NCBI RefSeq assembly: GCF_016802865.1 | Contig: NZ_JAEVHM010000036.1 | Coordinates: 1-41,457, forward strand | Length of the DNA: 41,457 bases | DNA from: Micromonospora parastrephiae | GTDB lineage: Bacteria; Actinomycetota; Actinomycetes; Mycobacteriales; Micromonosporaceae | Direction of reading: 5' to 3' | Translations under genes and position numbers: made by a program | Part shown: one piece after another, positions 1-7,673 of the stretch | Layout of the letters: each line of letters starts with the position of its first letter | Numbering within the stretch: the stretch's first letter is position 1 | Notes under the pieces: model-generated | Database searches by the model: none | What the model was told of the DNA's origin: nothing | The model's input: only the letters and a program-made list of their open reading frames with translations

Positions 1-138
1 GGGCCGGACGCGCGAGGCGGGGTGCCCGAGCGCGGGCAGGCCGCTCCCCGAGCGTGGCGGGGGCGCCCCCAGAGCGGCCAGGTTGGCGTCCGGCAGGCCG
101 GCGCGCGGGGGGCCGGGGAAGCTGCCCAGGTCGGCCAA
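1..138 (-). CDS. Possible N-terminal part of a proline/glycine-rich protein, cut by window start
   Basis: On the minus strand a frame beginning at a TTG (138-136) stays open to the window edge. Nearly every third codon position is G or C, as in real genes here. The translation begins LADLGSFPGPPRAGLPDANL and stays rich in Pro, Gly, Ala and Leu. No domain is recognisable and no good ribosome binding site precedes the TTG, so the start is a guess. It would be divergent from the GlsB-type gene. It could also be spurious, because any frame in DNA this GC-rich tends to stay open. Confidence 0.35.
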   Translation of the reverse strand, partial: MADLGSFPGPPRAGLPDANLAALGAPPPRSGSGLPALGHPASRVRP

Positions 139-165
139 GTCGTGATCGTCTGGTGGACAAAGTCG

Positions 166-191
166 GTTTGGATTTTCGGCCGGTCGGGCAC
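166..191 (+). promoter_or_regulatory. Possible stress-sigma (SigB/SigF-type) promoter for the GlsB-type gene
   Basis: GTTT at 166-169 and GGGCAC at 186-191 are separated by 16 bases. The known SigB/SigF-type pattern is GTTT or GNNT, 14-16 bases, then GGGTAC or GGGTAT, so this has one mismatch in the -10. It lies 62 bases upstream of the start codon. GlsB/YeaQ-family genes are often stress-induced, which fits. The assignment is tentative. Confidence 0.3.
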
Positions 192-253
192 TTAGCGGTC
201 ACGACAGGAAGCACACAGACCGTGTGTCGGACATTCTTAGAAGGAGGGCGACC

Positions 254-538
254 GTGGAGCTCACCGTGTGGGGCATCATCACTGCGCTCGTTGTTGGTCT
301 CATCGTCGGCGCGCTCGGCCGCCTGGTCGTCCCGGGTCGGCAGAACATGCCCATGTGGCTGCACCTGCTGATCGGTGTGGGCGCCGCCCTGCTGGGCACG
401 GTACTGGCGCGGGCGATCGGCATCGCCACCGAGACCAACGGCATCGACTGGGGCGAGCTGCTGGTGCAGGTCGTCGTCGCGGCCATCGCGGTCGCGCTGG
501 TGGCTGGTGTGGGTCGTCGCCGCAGCGTCACCCGATAA
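254..538 (+). CDS. GlsB/YeaQ/YmgE-family small membrane protein
   Basis: A 94-residue hydrophobic protein. The GTG start at 254 is chosen because AAGGAGG lies at 241-247, seven bases upstream; a longer frame starting at 224 would bury this site. Three membrane helices are visible: roughly residues 3-22 (ending GLIVGALGRLVVPG), 33-53 and 70-88. The glycine-rich first helix followed by GRLVVPGR is typical of the GlsB/YeaQ/YmgE (transglycosylase-associated) family. That family is linked to general stress, but its biochemical function is unknown. The gene stands alone and is closed by a strong terminator. Confidence 0.8.
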   Translation: MELTVWGIITALVVGLIVGALGRLVVPGRQNMPMWLHLLIGVGAALLGTVLARAIGIATETNGIDWGELLVQVVVAAIAVALVAGVGRRRSVTR

Positions 539-576
539 CAACCCGGTATCACCTGGTTGCATCGCACCGCTCGCAG

Positions 577-608
577 AAGAGCGCCCGGCCATCGGCCGGG
601 CGCTCTTT
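577..608 (+). terminator. Intrinsic terminator after the GlsB-type gene
   Basis: A perfect 14-bp stem (577-590 with 594-607) encloses a 3-base ATC loop. The stem is GC-rich and the right arm ends in CTCTTT. It lies 38 bases after the stop codon and separates this gene from the ABC importer operon. Confidence 0.85.
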
Positions 609-762
609 CGTGCTGGACTGCCCGACTTCGGCGGGATGCCACGGCGTCACGGGCCGGATGGCTGCGGTACGGTCGCGACACCTCCCACTGTCGTAAAGGA
701 ATTCTTCGTACTAAGGTGCGGCGGAGAAGGTTAGTTCCAAGCGGCGCGAGGGGAGAAGTGGC

Positions 763-2049
763 GTGAACAGGTGGAAGCGGCTGGCCCCGGTCACCGCCAT
801 GGTGGCCTCGGCCGCGATGGTGCTGACCGGCTGCGGGGGCTCCGGGGACGAGGCGTCCGACGACAGCAAGCTCACGGTCTGGATGATGGGCGAGGGCGGC
901 GACGCGCAGAACACCTTCCTCGACTCGGTCGAGACCGAGTTCCGCCAGAAGCACCCCGACACCGACGTGGTGGTCCAGTACATTCCCTGGCTCGAGGCGC
1001 CCAAGAAGTTCCAGGCCGCGCTCGCCGGCGGTGAAGGGCCGGACATCACCGAGCTGGGCAACACCGAGACCCAGGGCTGGGCGGCCCAGGAGGCGCTCGC
1101 CGACGTGACCGGGCGGATGGGCGGCTGGGCCGACGGCAAGGACCTGCTGCCCGACCTGGTGCGCAACGCGCAGCTCGACGGCAAGCAGTACGGCGTGCCC
1201 TGGTACGCGGGCGTGCGGGCGATCTACTACCGCACCGACTGGTTCGCCGAGGCCGGCGTTCAGCCGCCGAAGACCTGGGACGAGCTGGTCACCGTGGCCA
1301 AGGCCGTGCAGGCGAAGAAGCCGGGCACCTACGGCATCGCGCTGCCGGGCAACTCCGAGCTGCCCTTCTACTCATTCCTCTGGGGCGCTGGCGGGGAGAT
1401 CGCCACCAACCAGGGCGGCACCTGGAAGTCCGGCTACACGACGCCGGAGGCGCAGCGGGCCGTCAAGTACTGGACCGACCTGGTGACGGTGCACAAGGTG
1501 GCCCCGCCGGCCGCGGCCGGCTGGAACGAGATCGACGCGCGCACCCAGTTCGCCACCGGCAAGGCCGCGATGGCGTTCGCCGGTAGTTGGCAGCAGGGCG
1601 CCATCAAGAAGGACAACCCGGAGATCGAGAAGGTCTGGGGTACGTTCCCGATCCCCGGCCCGGACGGCAAGGCCGCGCCCGGTTTCGCGGGCGGCTCGGA
1701 CGTGGCGATCTGGAAGGACAGTGAGCGTCAGGACCTGGCCTGGGACTACCTGACCGTGCTGCTGAACAAGAAGAACTCGCAGAGCTTCGCGAGCAGCCTC
1801 GGCTTCTTCCCGGTCTACCAGGATCTGGTCGCCGGTGACACGTACGCCAACGACAAGGTGATGGCGGCGTTCGCGACCACCATGCAGAACACCAAGCTCA
1901 CGCCGCTCACCCCGAAGTGGGTGGAGGTCAGCCGGACGAAGACGGTGACCCAGGCGATGAACAGCTCGGTCATGAAGGGTCAGAAGACGGTCGAGAAGGC
2001 TACCGCCGACGCGGCCGGCGAGATGGAAAGCATCCTCAACGCCAAGTGA
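763..2049 (+). CDS. Sugar ABC transporter substrate-binding lipoprotein (CUT1, family 1)
   Basis: A 428-residue extracellular solute-binding protein that would capture an oligosaccharide or sugar for the two permeases encoded directly downstream. The N-terminus is a lipoprotein signal: basic residues, a hydrophobic stretch, then the lipobox LTGC with the lipidated Cys at residue 24. Features of the family 1 fold follow, including the early LTVWMMGEGG strand, GPDITELGNT, and FATGKAAMAFAGSWQQGAI in the second lobe. The GTG start at 763 follows GGGGAGAAG. The substrate cannot be told from sequence. No ATPase gene accompanies the operon, so a shared MsiK-type ATPase encoded elsewhere probably powers uptake, as is usual in actinomycetes. 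Confidence 0.92.
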   Translation: MNRWKRLAPVTAMVASAAMVLTGCGGSGDEASDDSKLTVWMMGEGGDAQNTFLDSVETEFRQKHPDTDVVVQYIPWLEAPKKFQAALAGGEGPDITELGNTETQGWAAQEALADVTGRMGGWADGKDLLPDLVRNAQLDGKQYGVPWYAGVRAIYYRTDWFAEAGVQPPKTWDELVTVAKAVQAKKPGTYGIALPGNSELPFYSFLWGAGGEIATNQGGTWKSGYTTPEAQRAVKYWTDLVTVHKVAPPAAAGWNEIDARTQFATGKAAMAFAGSWQQGAIKKDNPEIEKVWGTFPIPGPDGKAAPGFAGGSDVAIWKDSERQDLAWDYLTVLLNKKNSQSFASSLGFFPVYQDLVAGDTYANDKVMAAFATTMQNTKLTPLTPKWVEVSRTKTVTQAMNSSVMKGQKTVEKATADAAGEMESILNAK

Positions 2050-3032
2050 CCACGCTGACCGAGGTGCCGGAGGCGGCCGCCGCGCGGGAGACCCCCGCGC
2101 GGCGGCGTCGCCGGGTGGACCGCCTGCCCTACCTGCTGCTCCTGCCCGCCCTGCTGATCATCGGGGTCCTGCTGCTCTGGCCGCTCGGTCAGGTGGTGGG
2201 GATGTCCTTCTATCGCCTCAACAGCGTCCGGCAGTTACGCGGCGACCGGGAGTGGCCGTGGGTGGGGCTCGGCAACTACACCGACATCCTCTCCGATCCG
2301 TTCTTCCTGACCGTGCTGCGCAACACGGTCCTGTTCGCCCTGGCGAACGTGCTGCTCACCATGGTCCTCGGCACCCTGGTCGGGCTGCTGCTCAACCGGC
2401 TCGGCCGCAGGATGGCCACCTTCGTGGCCAGTTGCGTCATGCTCGCCTGGGCGACCCCGGCGTTGACCGGCACGATCGTCTGGAAGTGGATTTTCGACGA
2501 CACGAGCGGCCTGGTCACGTGGCTGTTCAACGCGCTGCCGGACGGTCTGTCGAACACCCTGTTCGGTCGTAGCGACTGGACCGGCTACGGGTGGTTCAAC
2601 TCGCCGCTGCTGTTCTTCGCCATCCTCACGCTGGTGGTGGTCTGGCACTCGTTCCCGTTCATCGCGGTGAGCGTCCTCGCCGGCCTGAAGAGCGTGCCGA
2701 GCGAGTTGCACGAGGCGGCCCGGGTGGACGGGGCGAGCCCCTGGCGGGTCTTCTGGAAGATCACCTTCCCGCTGTTGCGCCCGGTCTTCGGCATCCTGAT
2801 CGTGCTCTCCACCATCTGGGACTTCAAGGTCTTCACCCAGCAGTTCGTGCTGGCCGGCGGCACCCAGGACCGGCCGACGTTCATGCTCTCCATCTACTCG
2901 TACGCCGAAGCCTTCTCCCCGCCGCCGAAGTACGGCCTCGGCGCGGCCATCGCGGTGATCCTCACGCTGATCCTGCTGGTGGTCACCGGCTTCTACGTAC
3001 GGATGGTGCTCAGGCAGGAGGACGAGTCGTGA
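2046..3032 (+). CDS. Sugar ABC transporter permease 1 (MalF-like)
   Basis: A 328-residue inner-membrane permease of the CUT1 MalF type. The GTG start at 2046 overlaps the stop of the binding-protein gene as GTGA, so the two are translationally coupled. About 25 hydrophilic residues precede the first membrane helix (LPYLLLLPALLIIGVLLLWP), and six helices can be traced. The EAA loop that docks the ATPase is EAARVDGASPWRVFWKITFP, near residue 223. It would form the membrane channel together with the next gene product. Confidence 0.92.
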   Translation: MTTLTEVPEAAAARETPARRRRRVDRLPYLLLLPALLIIGVLLLWPLGQVVGMSFYRLNSVRQLRGDREWPWVGLGNYTDILSDPFFLTVLRNTVLFALANVLLTMVLGTLVGLLLNRLGRRMATFVASCVMLAWATPALTGTIVWKWIFDDTSGLVTWLFNALPDGLSNTLFGRSDWTGYGWFNSPLLFFAILTLVVVWHSFPFIAVSVLAGLKSVPSELHEAARVDGASPWRVFWKITFPLLRPVFGILIVLSTIWDFKVFTQQFVLAGGTQDRPTFMLSIYSYAEAFSPPPKYGLGAAIAVILTLILLVVTGFYVRMVLRQEDES

Positions 3033-3859
3033 AGAAGATCGCCCTCAACGGCGCCGGGCTGCTGGTCGCGCTCTTCGCGGCGTTCCCGGTCTACTGGATG
3101 ATCTCCACCTCGCTGAAGCCGAGCAGTGAGATCTTCTCGTCCACCCCGCAGCCGGTGCCGGCCCACCCCACGTTGGCGCACTACCGGGAGATCCTCACCG
3201 GCAACCTGATCCCGGGCGTGAGCTTCCTCGACTTCTTCCTCAACAGCGCGATCGTCGCGGTCTCGACGGTGGTGCTCAGTGGTCTGGTCGCCCTGCTCGC
3301 CGCGACCGCGGTGGCCCGGTTCCGGTTCAAGCTGCGGACCAGCTTCCTGATCATGCTGCTGGTGGTGCAGATGATCCCGCTGGAGGCGCTTGTCATCCCG
3401 CTCTTCCTGATGATCCAGCGGCTCGGGTTGTACAACACGCTGCCCAGCCTGATCCTCACGTACCTCGGTTTCTCGTTGCCCTTCGCGGTCTGGATGCTGC
3501 GCGGCTTCGTCGCGGCGGTGCCCAAGGAACTGGAGGAGGCGGCGGCGATCGACGGCGCGAGCCGGGCCCAGACGTTCCGCCGGGTGCTGTTCCCGCTCGT
3601 CGCGCCCGGCCTGGTGGCGACCAGCATCTTCTCCTTCATCACGGCGTGGAACGAGCTGATCTTCGCGTTGACGTTCATCAACGACCAGGGCCGCTACACG
3701 CTGCCGGTGGCGATGACCTTCTTCTTCGGGCGCGACGACACGAACTGGGGACCGGTGATGGCCGCCTCCACCCTGTTCACCCTGCCGGTCATCATCTTCT
3801 TCCTGCTGGTGCAGCGACGGATGGTCTCCGGTCTGGTGGCCGGCGCCGTCAAGGGCTGA
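3029..3859 (+). CDS. Sugar ABC transporter permease 2 (MalG-like)
   Basis: A 276-residue CUT1 permease of the MalG type, again starting at a GTG that overlaps the previous stop as GTGA (3029-3032). The N-terminal helix ends in FAAFPVYWMISTSLKP, a typical MalG-family signature. The EAA loop is EAAAIDGASRAQTFRRVLFP, near residue 170. It is the last gene of the importer operon; the MOSC gene begins 27 bases later and may be transcribed from read-through. The operon has no local regulator gene. Confidence 0.92.
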   Translation: MKKIALNGAGLLVALFAAFPVYWMISTSLKPSSEIFSSTPQPVPAHPTLAHYREILTGNLIPGVSFLDFFLNSAIVAVSTVVLSGLVALLAATAVARFRFKLRTSFLIMLLVVQMIPLEALVIPLFLMIQRLGLYNTLPSLILTYLGFSLPFAVWMLRGFVAAVPKELEEAAAIDGASRAQTFRRVLFPLVAPGLVATSIFSFITAWNELIFALTFINDQGRYTLPVAMTFFFGRDDTNWGPVMAASTLFTLPVIIFFLLVQRRMVSGLVAGAVKG

Positions 3860-3886
3860 CCGCCGTCCGCCGCTACGCTGGCCGTC

Positions 3887-4528
3887 ATGACGGGCAGGGT
3901 GGCAGCGGTGAACCTCGGCATCGTGACCGAGGCGGAATGGGCCGGCGACGCGAGCGGTCGCAGCGGCATCGACAAGCGGCCGGTCGACGGACCGGTGTCG
4001 CTGCTCGTCGAGGGCCTCGCCGGCGACTTCATCGCCGAACGGGCCCATCACGGCGGGCCGGACCAGGCCGTCTACGCGTACGCCGAGGAGGACGCCGCGT
4101 GGTGGTCGGCCGAGATCGGCCGGTCGATCCGCTCGGGCGGCTTCGGCGAGAACCTGACCACCTACGCGGTGGACGTGACCGGTGCGGTCATCGGCGAGCA
4201 GTGGGCGGTCGGCACGGCGGTGCTCCAGGTGACGATGCCGCGTACCCCGTGCACGACGTTCGCCGGCTTCTGGGGGGTGCCCGACCTGATCCGGCGCTTC
4301 ACCGTGCGCGCCACGCCGGGGGCGTATCTGCGGGTGTTGCGCGAGGGGGAGGTGGGCGCCGGCGACCCGGTCGAGGTGGTGGAACGCCCCGCGCACGGGG
4401 TGACCATCGGCGAGGTGTTCCGGGCGACCAGCCTGGAGCCGGAGTTGCTGCCCCGGCTGCTCGATGCGGAGGATCTGCCGGAGAAGATCCGGGAGAAGGC
4501 CCGCCGCCGGCTCGCCGGACGCGGCTGA
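3887..4528 (+). CDS. MOSC-domain protein (YiiM-like)
   Basis: A 213-residue protein resembling the YiiM group of MOSC proteins, which are molybdenum-cofactor-binding and linked to reduction of N-hydroxylated compounds. Visible marks are HHGGPDQAVYAY near residue 54, GGFGENLTT near residue 85 and PRTPCTTFAG, whose single Cys is in the position expected for a Mo ligand. The C-terminus is helical and basic. It lies just downstream of the sugar importer on the same strand but has no evident functional tie to it. A perfect 18-bp hairpin follows immediately. Confidence 0.85.
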   Translation: MTGRVAAVNLGIVTEAEWAGDASGRSGIDKRPVDGPVSLLVEGLAGDFIAERAHHGGPDQAVYAYAEEDAAWWSAEIGRSIRSGGFGENLTTYAVDVTGAVIGEQWAVGTAVLQVTMPRTPCTTFAGFWGVPDLIRRFTVRATPGAYLRVLREGEVGAGDPVEVVERPAHGVTIGEVFRATSLEPELLPRLLDAEDLPEKIREKARRRLAGRG

Positions 4529-4530
4529 AA

Positions 4531-4570
4531 CGTGAGGAAGGCCCCCTGCGGACAGGGGGCCTTCCTCACG
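4531..4570. terminator. Bidirectional terminator between convergent genes
   Basis: A perfect 18-bp inverted repeat (4531-4548 with 4553-4570) has a 4-base CGGA loop. It begins 3 bases after the MOSC stop and ends 10 bases before the stop of the convergent dioxygenase gene, so it can end transcription from both sides. Confidence 0.9.
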
Positions 4571-4579
4571 GGCGGCCGA

Positions 4580-5524
4580 TCAGCGCAGCCAGGGGATGTT
4601 GCGGTCCAGCAGACCGCGCTCCTTGAGTTCCTTGCGCAGCGGGATCTCGTCGTCGACGTACCCGTCCCAGTTGATGCCCCAGTAGTTGGCGGTGTGGGTG
4701 CCCTCACCGATCAGCTGGCGCTGTACGGGCGTGCGGTTGCGGTACCACTCGCCGTTCACGTCCGGGTGCAGCTCGTCCAGCGGGCGGATCCACCGGTAGG
4801 TGTAGCCGACGAACAGCATCTTGCGGGTGATGGTCGACAGGTTCGTCGACCGGGAGTGCCACTGCCGGCGGTCGAAGATGAAGGCGTCGCCCGGGTTGGC
4901 GGTGATCTCCACCGTGCCCTCCGGGTCCGGGTTGTGCACGCTGAGGTCCTTGGGCCGGTCCAGCGAGTTCCACAGGTGGCTGCCCGGGATGACCTTGGTG
5001 GCGCCGCGGCCGGTCTCGGAGAGGTCGGACAGCACGTACGCGACCTTCAGCGAGAACATCGGGCGGGGCAGGTTGGGGTCCATCGTCTCCGGGTCGGAGT
5101 TCTGCCGGTACCCGTCCTGGTGCCAGCCCCAGTAGGGCTTCTCCGGCTCGAGCGCCGGCGGGGTGACGTCCAGGTGGTTGTGGTGGGTGTAGATGTTCCA
5201 GCCGGCCAGCCCCCACATGTACGGGAAGGCGATCGGGTGGGTCAGCAGCTCGCCGAAGAGCTCGTCGCGCTCCAGGAAGCCCAGCAGGTGCAGGGTGCCG
5301 TCCTTCTTGGTGGTGCCCTTGGCCTGCTCCTCCGCGTAGACGCGGTCGACCGCCGCCTCCAGCGCCGCCCGGTGGTCCTCCGTCAGGACGTTGCGCAGCA
5401 GGAGGAAGCCCTGCTCGTGGAACTCCTTGCGGTCAGTGTCGCTGATCGGTTCGTAGCCGGTCCGGTCGCCGTAATCGAACACCGCGTCGTACCCCTCCCC
5501 ATGAGGTGAAACCTTTTCTGGCAC
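4580..5524 (-). CDS. Phytanoyl-CoA dioxygenase (PhyH)-family Fe(II)/2-oxoglutarate oxygenase
   Basis: A cytosolic hydroxylase of up to 314 residues in the PhyH/ectoine-hydroxylase family. The iron-binding facial triad is visible as HQD (His135, Asp137 in WGWHQDGY) and His223 in RRQWHSRS; Arg234 is a candidate 2-oxoglutarate ligand. VIPGSHLW and NPGDAFIFD are further family marks. The substrate is unknown; no ectoine genes are nearby. The start is uncertain. The GTG at 5524 has no ribosome binding site, whereas a GTG at 5482 (residue 15) is preceded by GGGGAGGGG at 9 bases, so the real product may be 300 residues. Confidence 0.88.
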   Translation of the reverse strand: MPEKVSPHGEGYDAVFDYGDRTGYEPISDTDRKEFHEQGFLLLRNVLTEDHRAALEAAVDRVYAEEQAKGTTKKDGTLHLLGFLERDELFGELLTHPIAFPYMWGLAGWNIYTHHNHLDVTPPALEPEKPYWGWHQDGYRQNSDPETMDPNLPRPMFSLKVAYVLSDLSETGRGATKVIPGSHLWNSLDRPKDLSVHNPDPEGTVEITANPGDAFIFDRRQWHSRSTNLSTITRKMLFVGYTYRWIRPLDELHPDVNGEWYRNRTPVQRQLIGEGTHTANYWGINWDGYVDDEIPLRKELKERGLLDRNIPWLR

Positions 5525-5600
5525 AGGCCGCCGATCGTAACGCGACTGTCCAGGCAGCGGGGAGGGTGTGCGGCATGGGCGGACCCGGGTCGGACCATGT

Positions 5601-5616
5601 GCAGCGGGTCCGCTGC
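5601..5616. other. Small hairpin upstream of the dioxygenase gene
   Basis: A perfect 7-bp inverted repeat, GCAGCGG-GT-CCGCTGC, lies 77 bases upstream of the longer dioxygenase start. It sits in the 179-base gap between the two minus-strand genes, next to an AT-richer patch (5623-5650) that may hold the promoter. Its role is unknown. Confidence 0.35.
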
Positions 5617-5703
5617 GTACGGTGACATATCTGTGATCAATTAGGTGTCATGTGGGGCGATGTCCGATTGTGCGGTGACTGCCGGTTAAGAGATCCGGGT
5701 AGC

Positions 5704-6555
5704 TCACCCCTCGGCGAAGACCTCCGCCAGCACCTGCCCCGCGGGACCCTGCTGGCCGTCCACCCGACCCCACGTGCCGTCCCGGGCGGTCCACTCCAGG
5801 TTGCCGAAGCGGACCCGCTTCACACCGTGGTCCTGCGCGTGCGAGACCAGCCAGTGCGCGTACCGCCAGCCGTCGCGCTGGTCGGCCGCGGGCACCGCCA
5901 GCCCGGTCAGGTCGGCCGGGTCGGTGCCGGACAACCCCCAGTCCAGCTTCAGGTTGCGGGTCAGCTGCGCGGCCGCGGTCGCGCCCCGCATCACCGGGGT
6001 ACGCCCCACCGTGCAGGCGACGGCGCTGGTGGCCTCGCCCAGCAGTGCCCGGCTGAGCACCTCGGACTCGTCGGCCCACTTCTGGTACGCCTCGGGGAAC
6101 GCCGAACGCTGCACCCGCTGGGCGGCGTCGGTGACGCGCATCTCCTCCCAGCCGCGCACCTTCTTCAGCGCCGCGTAGAAGCGGTTCGCCGCGTACCGCG
6201 GGTCGCGGATCTGCGCCTGGCTGCCCCAGCCCTGGCTCGGCCGCTGCTGGAACAGGCCGACCGAGTCACGGTCGCCGTCGGCGAGGTTGCGCAGCCCCGA
6301 CTCCTGGTACGCGGTGGCCAGCGCGACCACCACGGCCCGCTCCGGCATCCCCCGCTGCGCTCCGATCGCCGCGATGGTCGCCGCGTTGGCCATCTGGTCG
6401 GCGTCCAGCGCCACCCGACCGTCGGCCTGGACTGTGCACTTGCGCGCCAGGGGCAACTGCAGACGGTCCCCGGCCTGCCGTACGACGAGCCAGACTCCGA
6501 TCACGGCGACAAGGATGAGCACCACTCCACCTGCCACGGCTGCCCGAGTTCGCAC
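5704..6555 (-). CDS. Membrane-anchored lysozyme/transglycosylase-like protein
   Basis: About 283 residues, starting at a GTG (6555) preceded by AGGGGG. A second GTG lies two codons upstream, and a longer frame reaching 6786 starts inside an operator and is rejected. The N-terminus has one membrane anchor (AGGVVLILVAVIGVWLVV), so the rest faces the envelope. A lysozyme-like core follows: ATAYQESGLRN, with a candidate catalytic Glu, then DSVGLFQQRPSQGWG and a DPRYAANRFY helix. This pattern occurs in many actinobacterial proteins called heavy-chain-like or lytic transglycosylase-like. A second C-terminal domain (DWGLSGTD onward, with RYAHWLVSHAQDHGV) is common to the actinobacterial group. The substrate is presumably peptidoglycan. 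Hydrolytic activity is inferred from the fold only. Confidence 0.75.
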   Translation of the reverse strand: MRTRAAVAGGVVLILVAVIGVWLVVRQAGDRLQLPLARKCTVQADGRVALDADQMANAATIAAIGAQRGMPERAVVVALATAYQESGLRNLADGDRDSVGLFQQRPSQGWGSQAQIRDPRYAANRFYAALKKVRGWEEMRVTDAAQRVQRSAFPEAYQKWADESEVLSRALLGEATSAVACTVGRTPVMRGATAAAQLTRNLKLDWGLSGTDPADLTGLAVPAADQRDGWRYAHWLVSHAQDHGVKRVRFGNLEWTARDGTWGRVDGQQGPAGQVLAEVFAEG

Positions 6556-6746
6556 CCACACCCCCTGATCGACACAGTTCGACAAGCGTACGTCCCCGTT
6601 GGCGCCGTCCGGGTCGTCCGACCGGTTCTGGGTCGGCTCTGCCGGCGCGTACCGATCGGGAACTTCCCGGTTCGGCGCGGATCTCACCTGCCGCGTCGAC
6701 CCTGGCTGGCCTGTCTGCCGGGTCACTGGATCCCGGGCGCAGGGAA

Positions 6747-6790
6747 GTGATTGACGGGTCAAGGACTTGAGTGGTTGACACGTCAATCAC
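6747..6790. promoter_or_regulatory. Large symmetric operator between the lysozyme-like gene and the SDR
   Basis: Two copies of TTGAC-NN-GTCAA (6751-6762 and 6775-6786) are spaced 24 bp centre to centre. They sit in a larger inverted repeat: GTGATTGACGGGTCAA on the left and TTGACACGTCAATCAC on the right match at 15 of 16 positions. This is the form of an operator for a dimeric regulator binding as two dimers (TetR, MarR or GntR types use such sites). It lies 55 bases upstream of the SDR start and about 190 bases from the divergent gene, so it most likely controls the SDR. No regulator gene is adjacent. Confidence 0.75.
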
Positions 6791-6844
6791 GGAAGCCGGC
6801 CGCCCACCGGGCGACGCCTTCCGGCCCCGCAAGGAGGAGTTCAG

Positions 6845-7609
6845 ATGGGAACGATGGACGGCAAGGTAGTGCTCATCACCGGCACCGGCGGCGGTCTCGG
6901 CCGCGTCTCGGCGCTGGCGTTCGCACGCGAGGGCGCCAAGGTCGTCGGGGCCGACCTCCAGGTCGACGGCAACAACGAGACGGTCGAGCTGGTCCGCGCC
7001 GCCGGCGGTGAGATGACCGGCATCGCGCCGGTCGACCTCACCGACCCGGAGCAGGTACGCACCCTCGTCGAGGACGCCGCCGCGGCCTACGGCGGGCTCG
7101 ACGTGGTCTACAACAACGCGGCCGCGCTGCGCTTCGGCCCGGTGCCCGACTTCTCCGTGGAGGACTGGCGCTACACCATCAACGGCGAACTCGACATTCC
7201 CTACTTCGTGTCGAAGTTCGCCTGGCCGCACCTGGTCCAGCGCGGCGGCGGCGTCATCATCAACGCCGCCTCGATGGCCGGAATGATCGGTGGTCACGTC
7301 CCCCCGATGGTCGGCCACACCGCGGCGAACGCCGGCATCATCGGCATGACGCGGCAGCTGGCGCTGGAGGGCGCGCCGCACGGGATCCGTTCGGTGGCGG
7401 TCAGCCCCGGACCCATCCTCACCCCGGCCAGCGAACGCGACCTGGGCGACAACCAGGCGGCCCGGGACGCCATCACCAGCAAGACGCTCCTCAAGCGCTT
7501 CGCCCGCCCCGAGGAGGTCGCCGAGCTGGTGGTCTTCCTGGCCTCCGACCGGGCGTCGTACATCACCGGGGCGAACTACCCGGTCGATGGCGGCGCGAGC
7601 GCCTGGTGA
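6845..7609 (+). CDS. SDR-family oxidoreductase with altered catalytic residues
   Basis: A 254-residue short-chain dehydrogenase/reductase. AAGGAGGAG at 6831-6839 sets the ATG at 6845. The Rossmann cofactor site is TGTGGGLG (12-19), the NNA motif is at 90-92 and Asn113 matches the structural Asn of the family. Ser143 is in the usual catalytic position. The YxxxK motif is replaced: aligned to the normal YSASKAG, the sequence reads HTAANAG, giving His158 and Asn162. Classical NAD(P)-dependent hydride transfer would be impaired unless these residues substitute, so it may have a different chemistry or a binding role. The C-terminal GANYPVDGGASAW is typical of the family. It is monocistronic, with its own operator and terminator. 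Confidence 0.88.
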   Translation: MGTMDGKVVLITGTGGGLGRVSALAFAREGAKVVGADLQVDGNNETVELVRAAGGEMTGIAPVDLTDPEQVRTLVEDAAAAYGGLDVVYNNAAALRFGPVPDFSVEDWRYTINGELDIPYFVSKFAWPHLVQRGGGVIINAASMAGMIGGHVPPMVGHTAANAGIIGMTRQLALEGAPHGIRSVAVSPGPILTPASERDLGDNQAARDAITSKTLLKRFARPEEVAELVVFLASDRASYITGANYPVDGGASAW

Positions 7610-7620
7610 CCCGACCGGAA

Positions 7621-7655
7621 ACCGGGACGCCGCCAACCACAGGCGGCGTCCCGGT
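7621..7655. terminator. Terminator between convergent SDR and enoyl-CoA hydratase genes
   Basis: A perfect 14-bp stem (7621-7634 with 7642-7655) around a 7-base AACCACA loop lies between the stop codons of two convergent genes, so it can serve both. Confidence 0.85.
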
Positions 7656-7673
7656 GGTCGCCGGGCCCCGGTC

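Noticed and set aside
2993..4396. Minus-strand open frame of 467 residues opposite the second permease and MOSC gene
   Set aside because: It is low-complexity Arg/Asp/His/Gln sequence mirroring the codon bias of the real plus-strand genes.
6562..6786. N-terminal extension of the lysozyme-like protein up to a TTG at 6786
   Set aside because: The TTG lies inside the operator palindrome, the added 77 residues are low complexity, and AGGGGG sits properly before the GTG at 6555.
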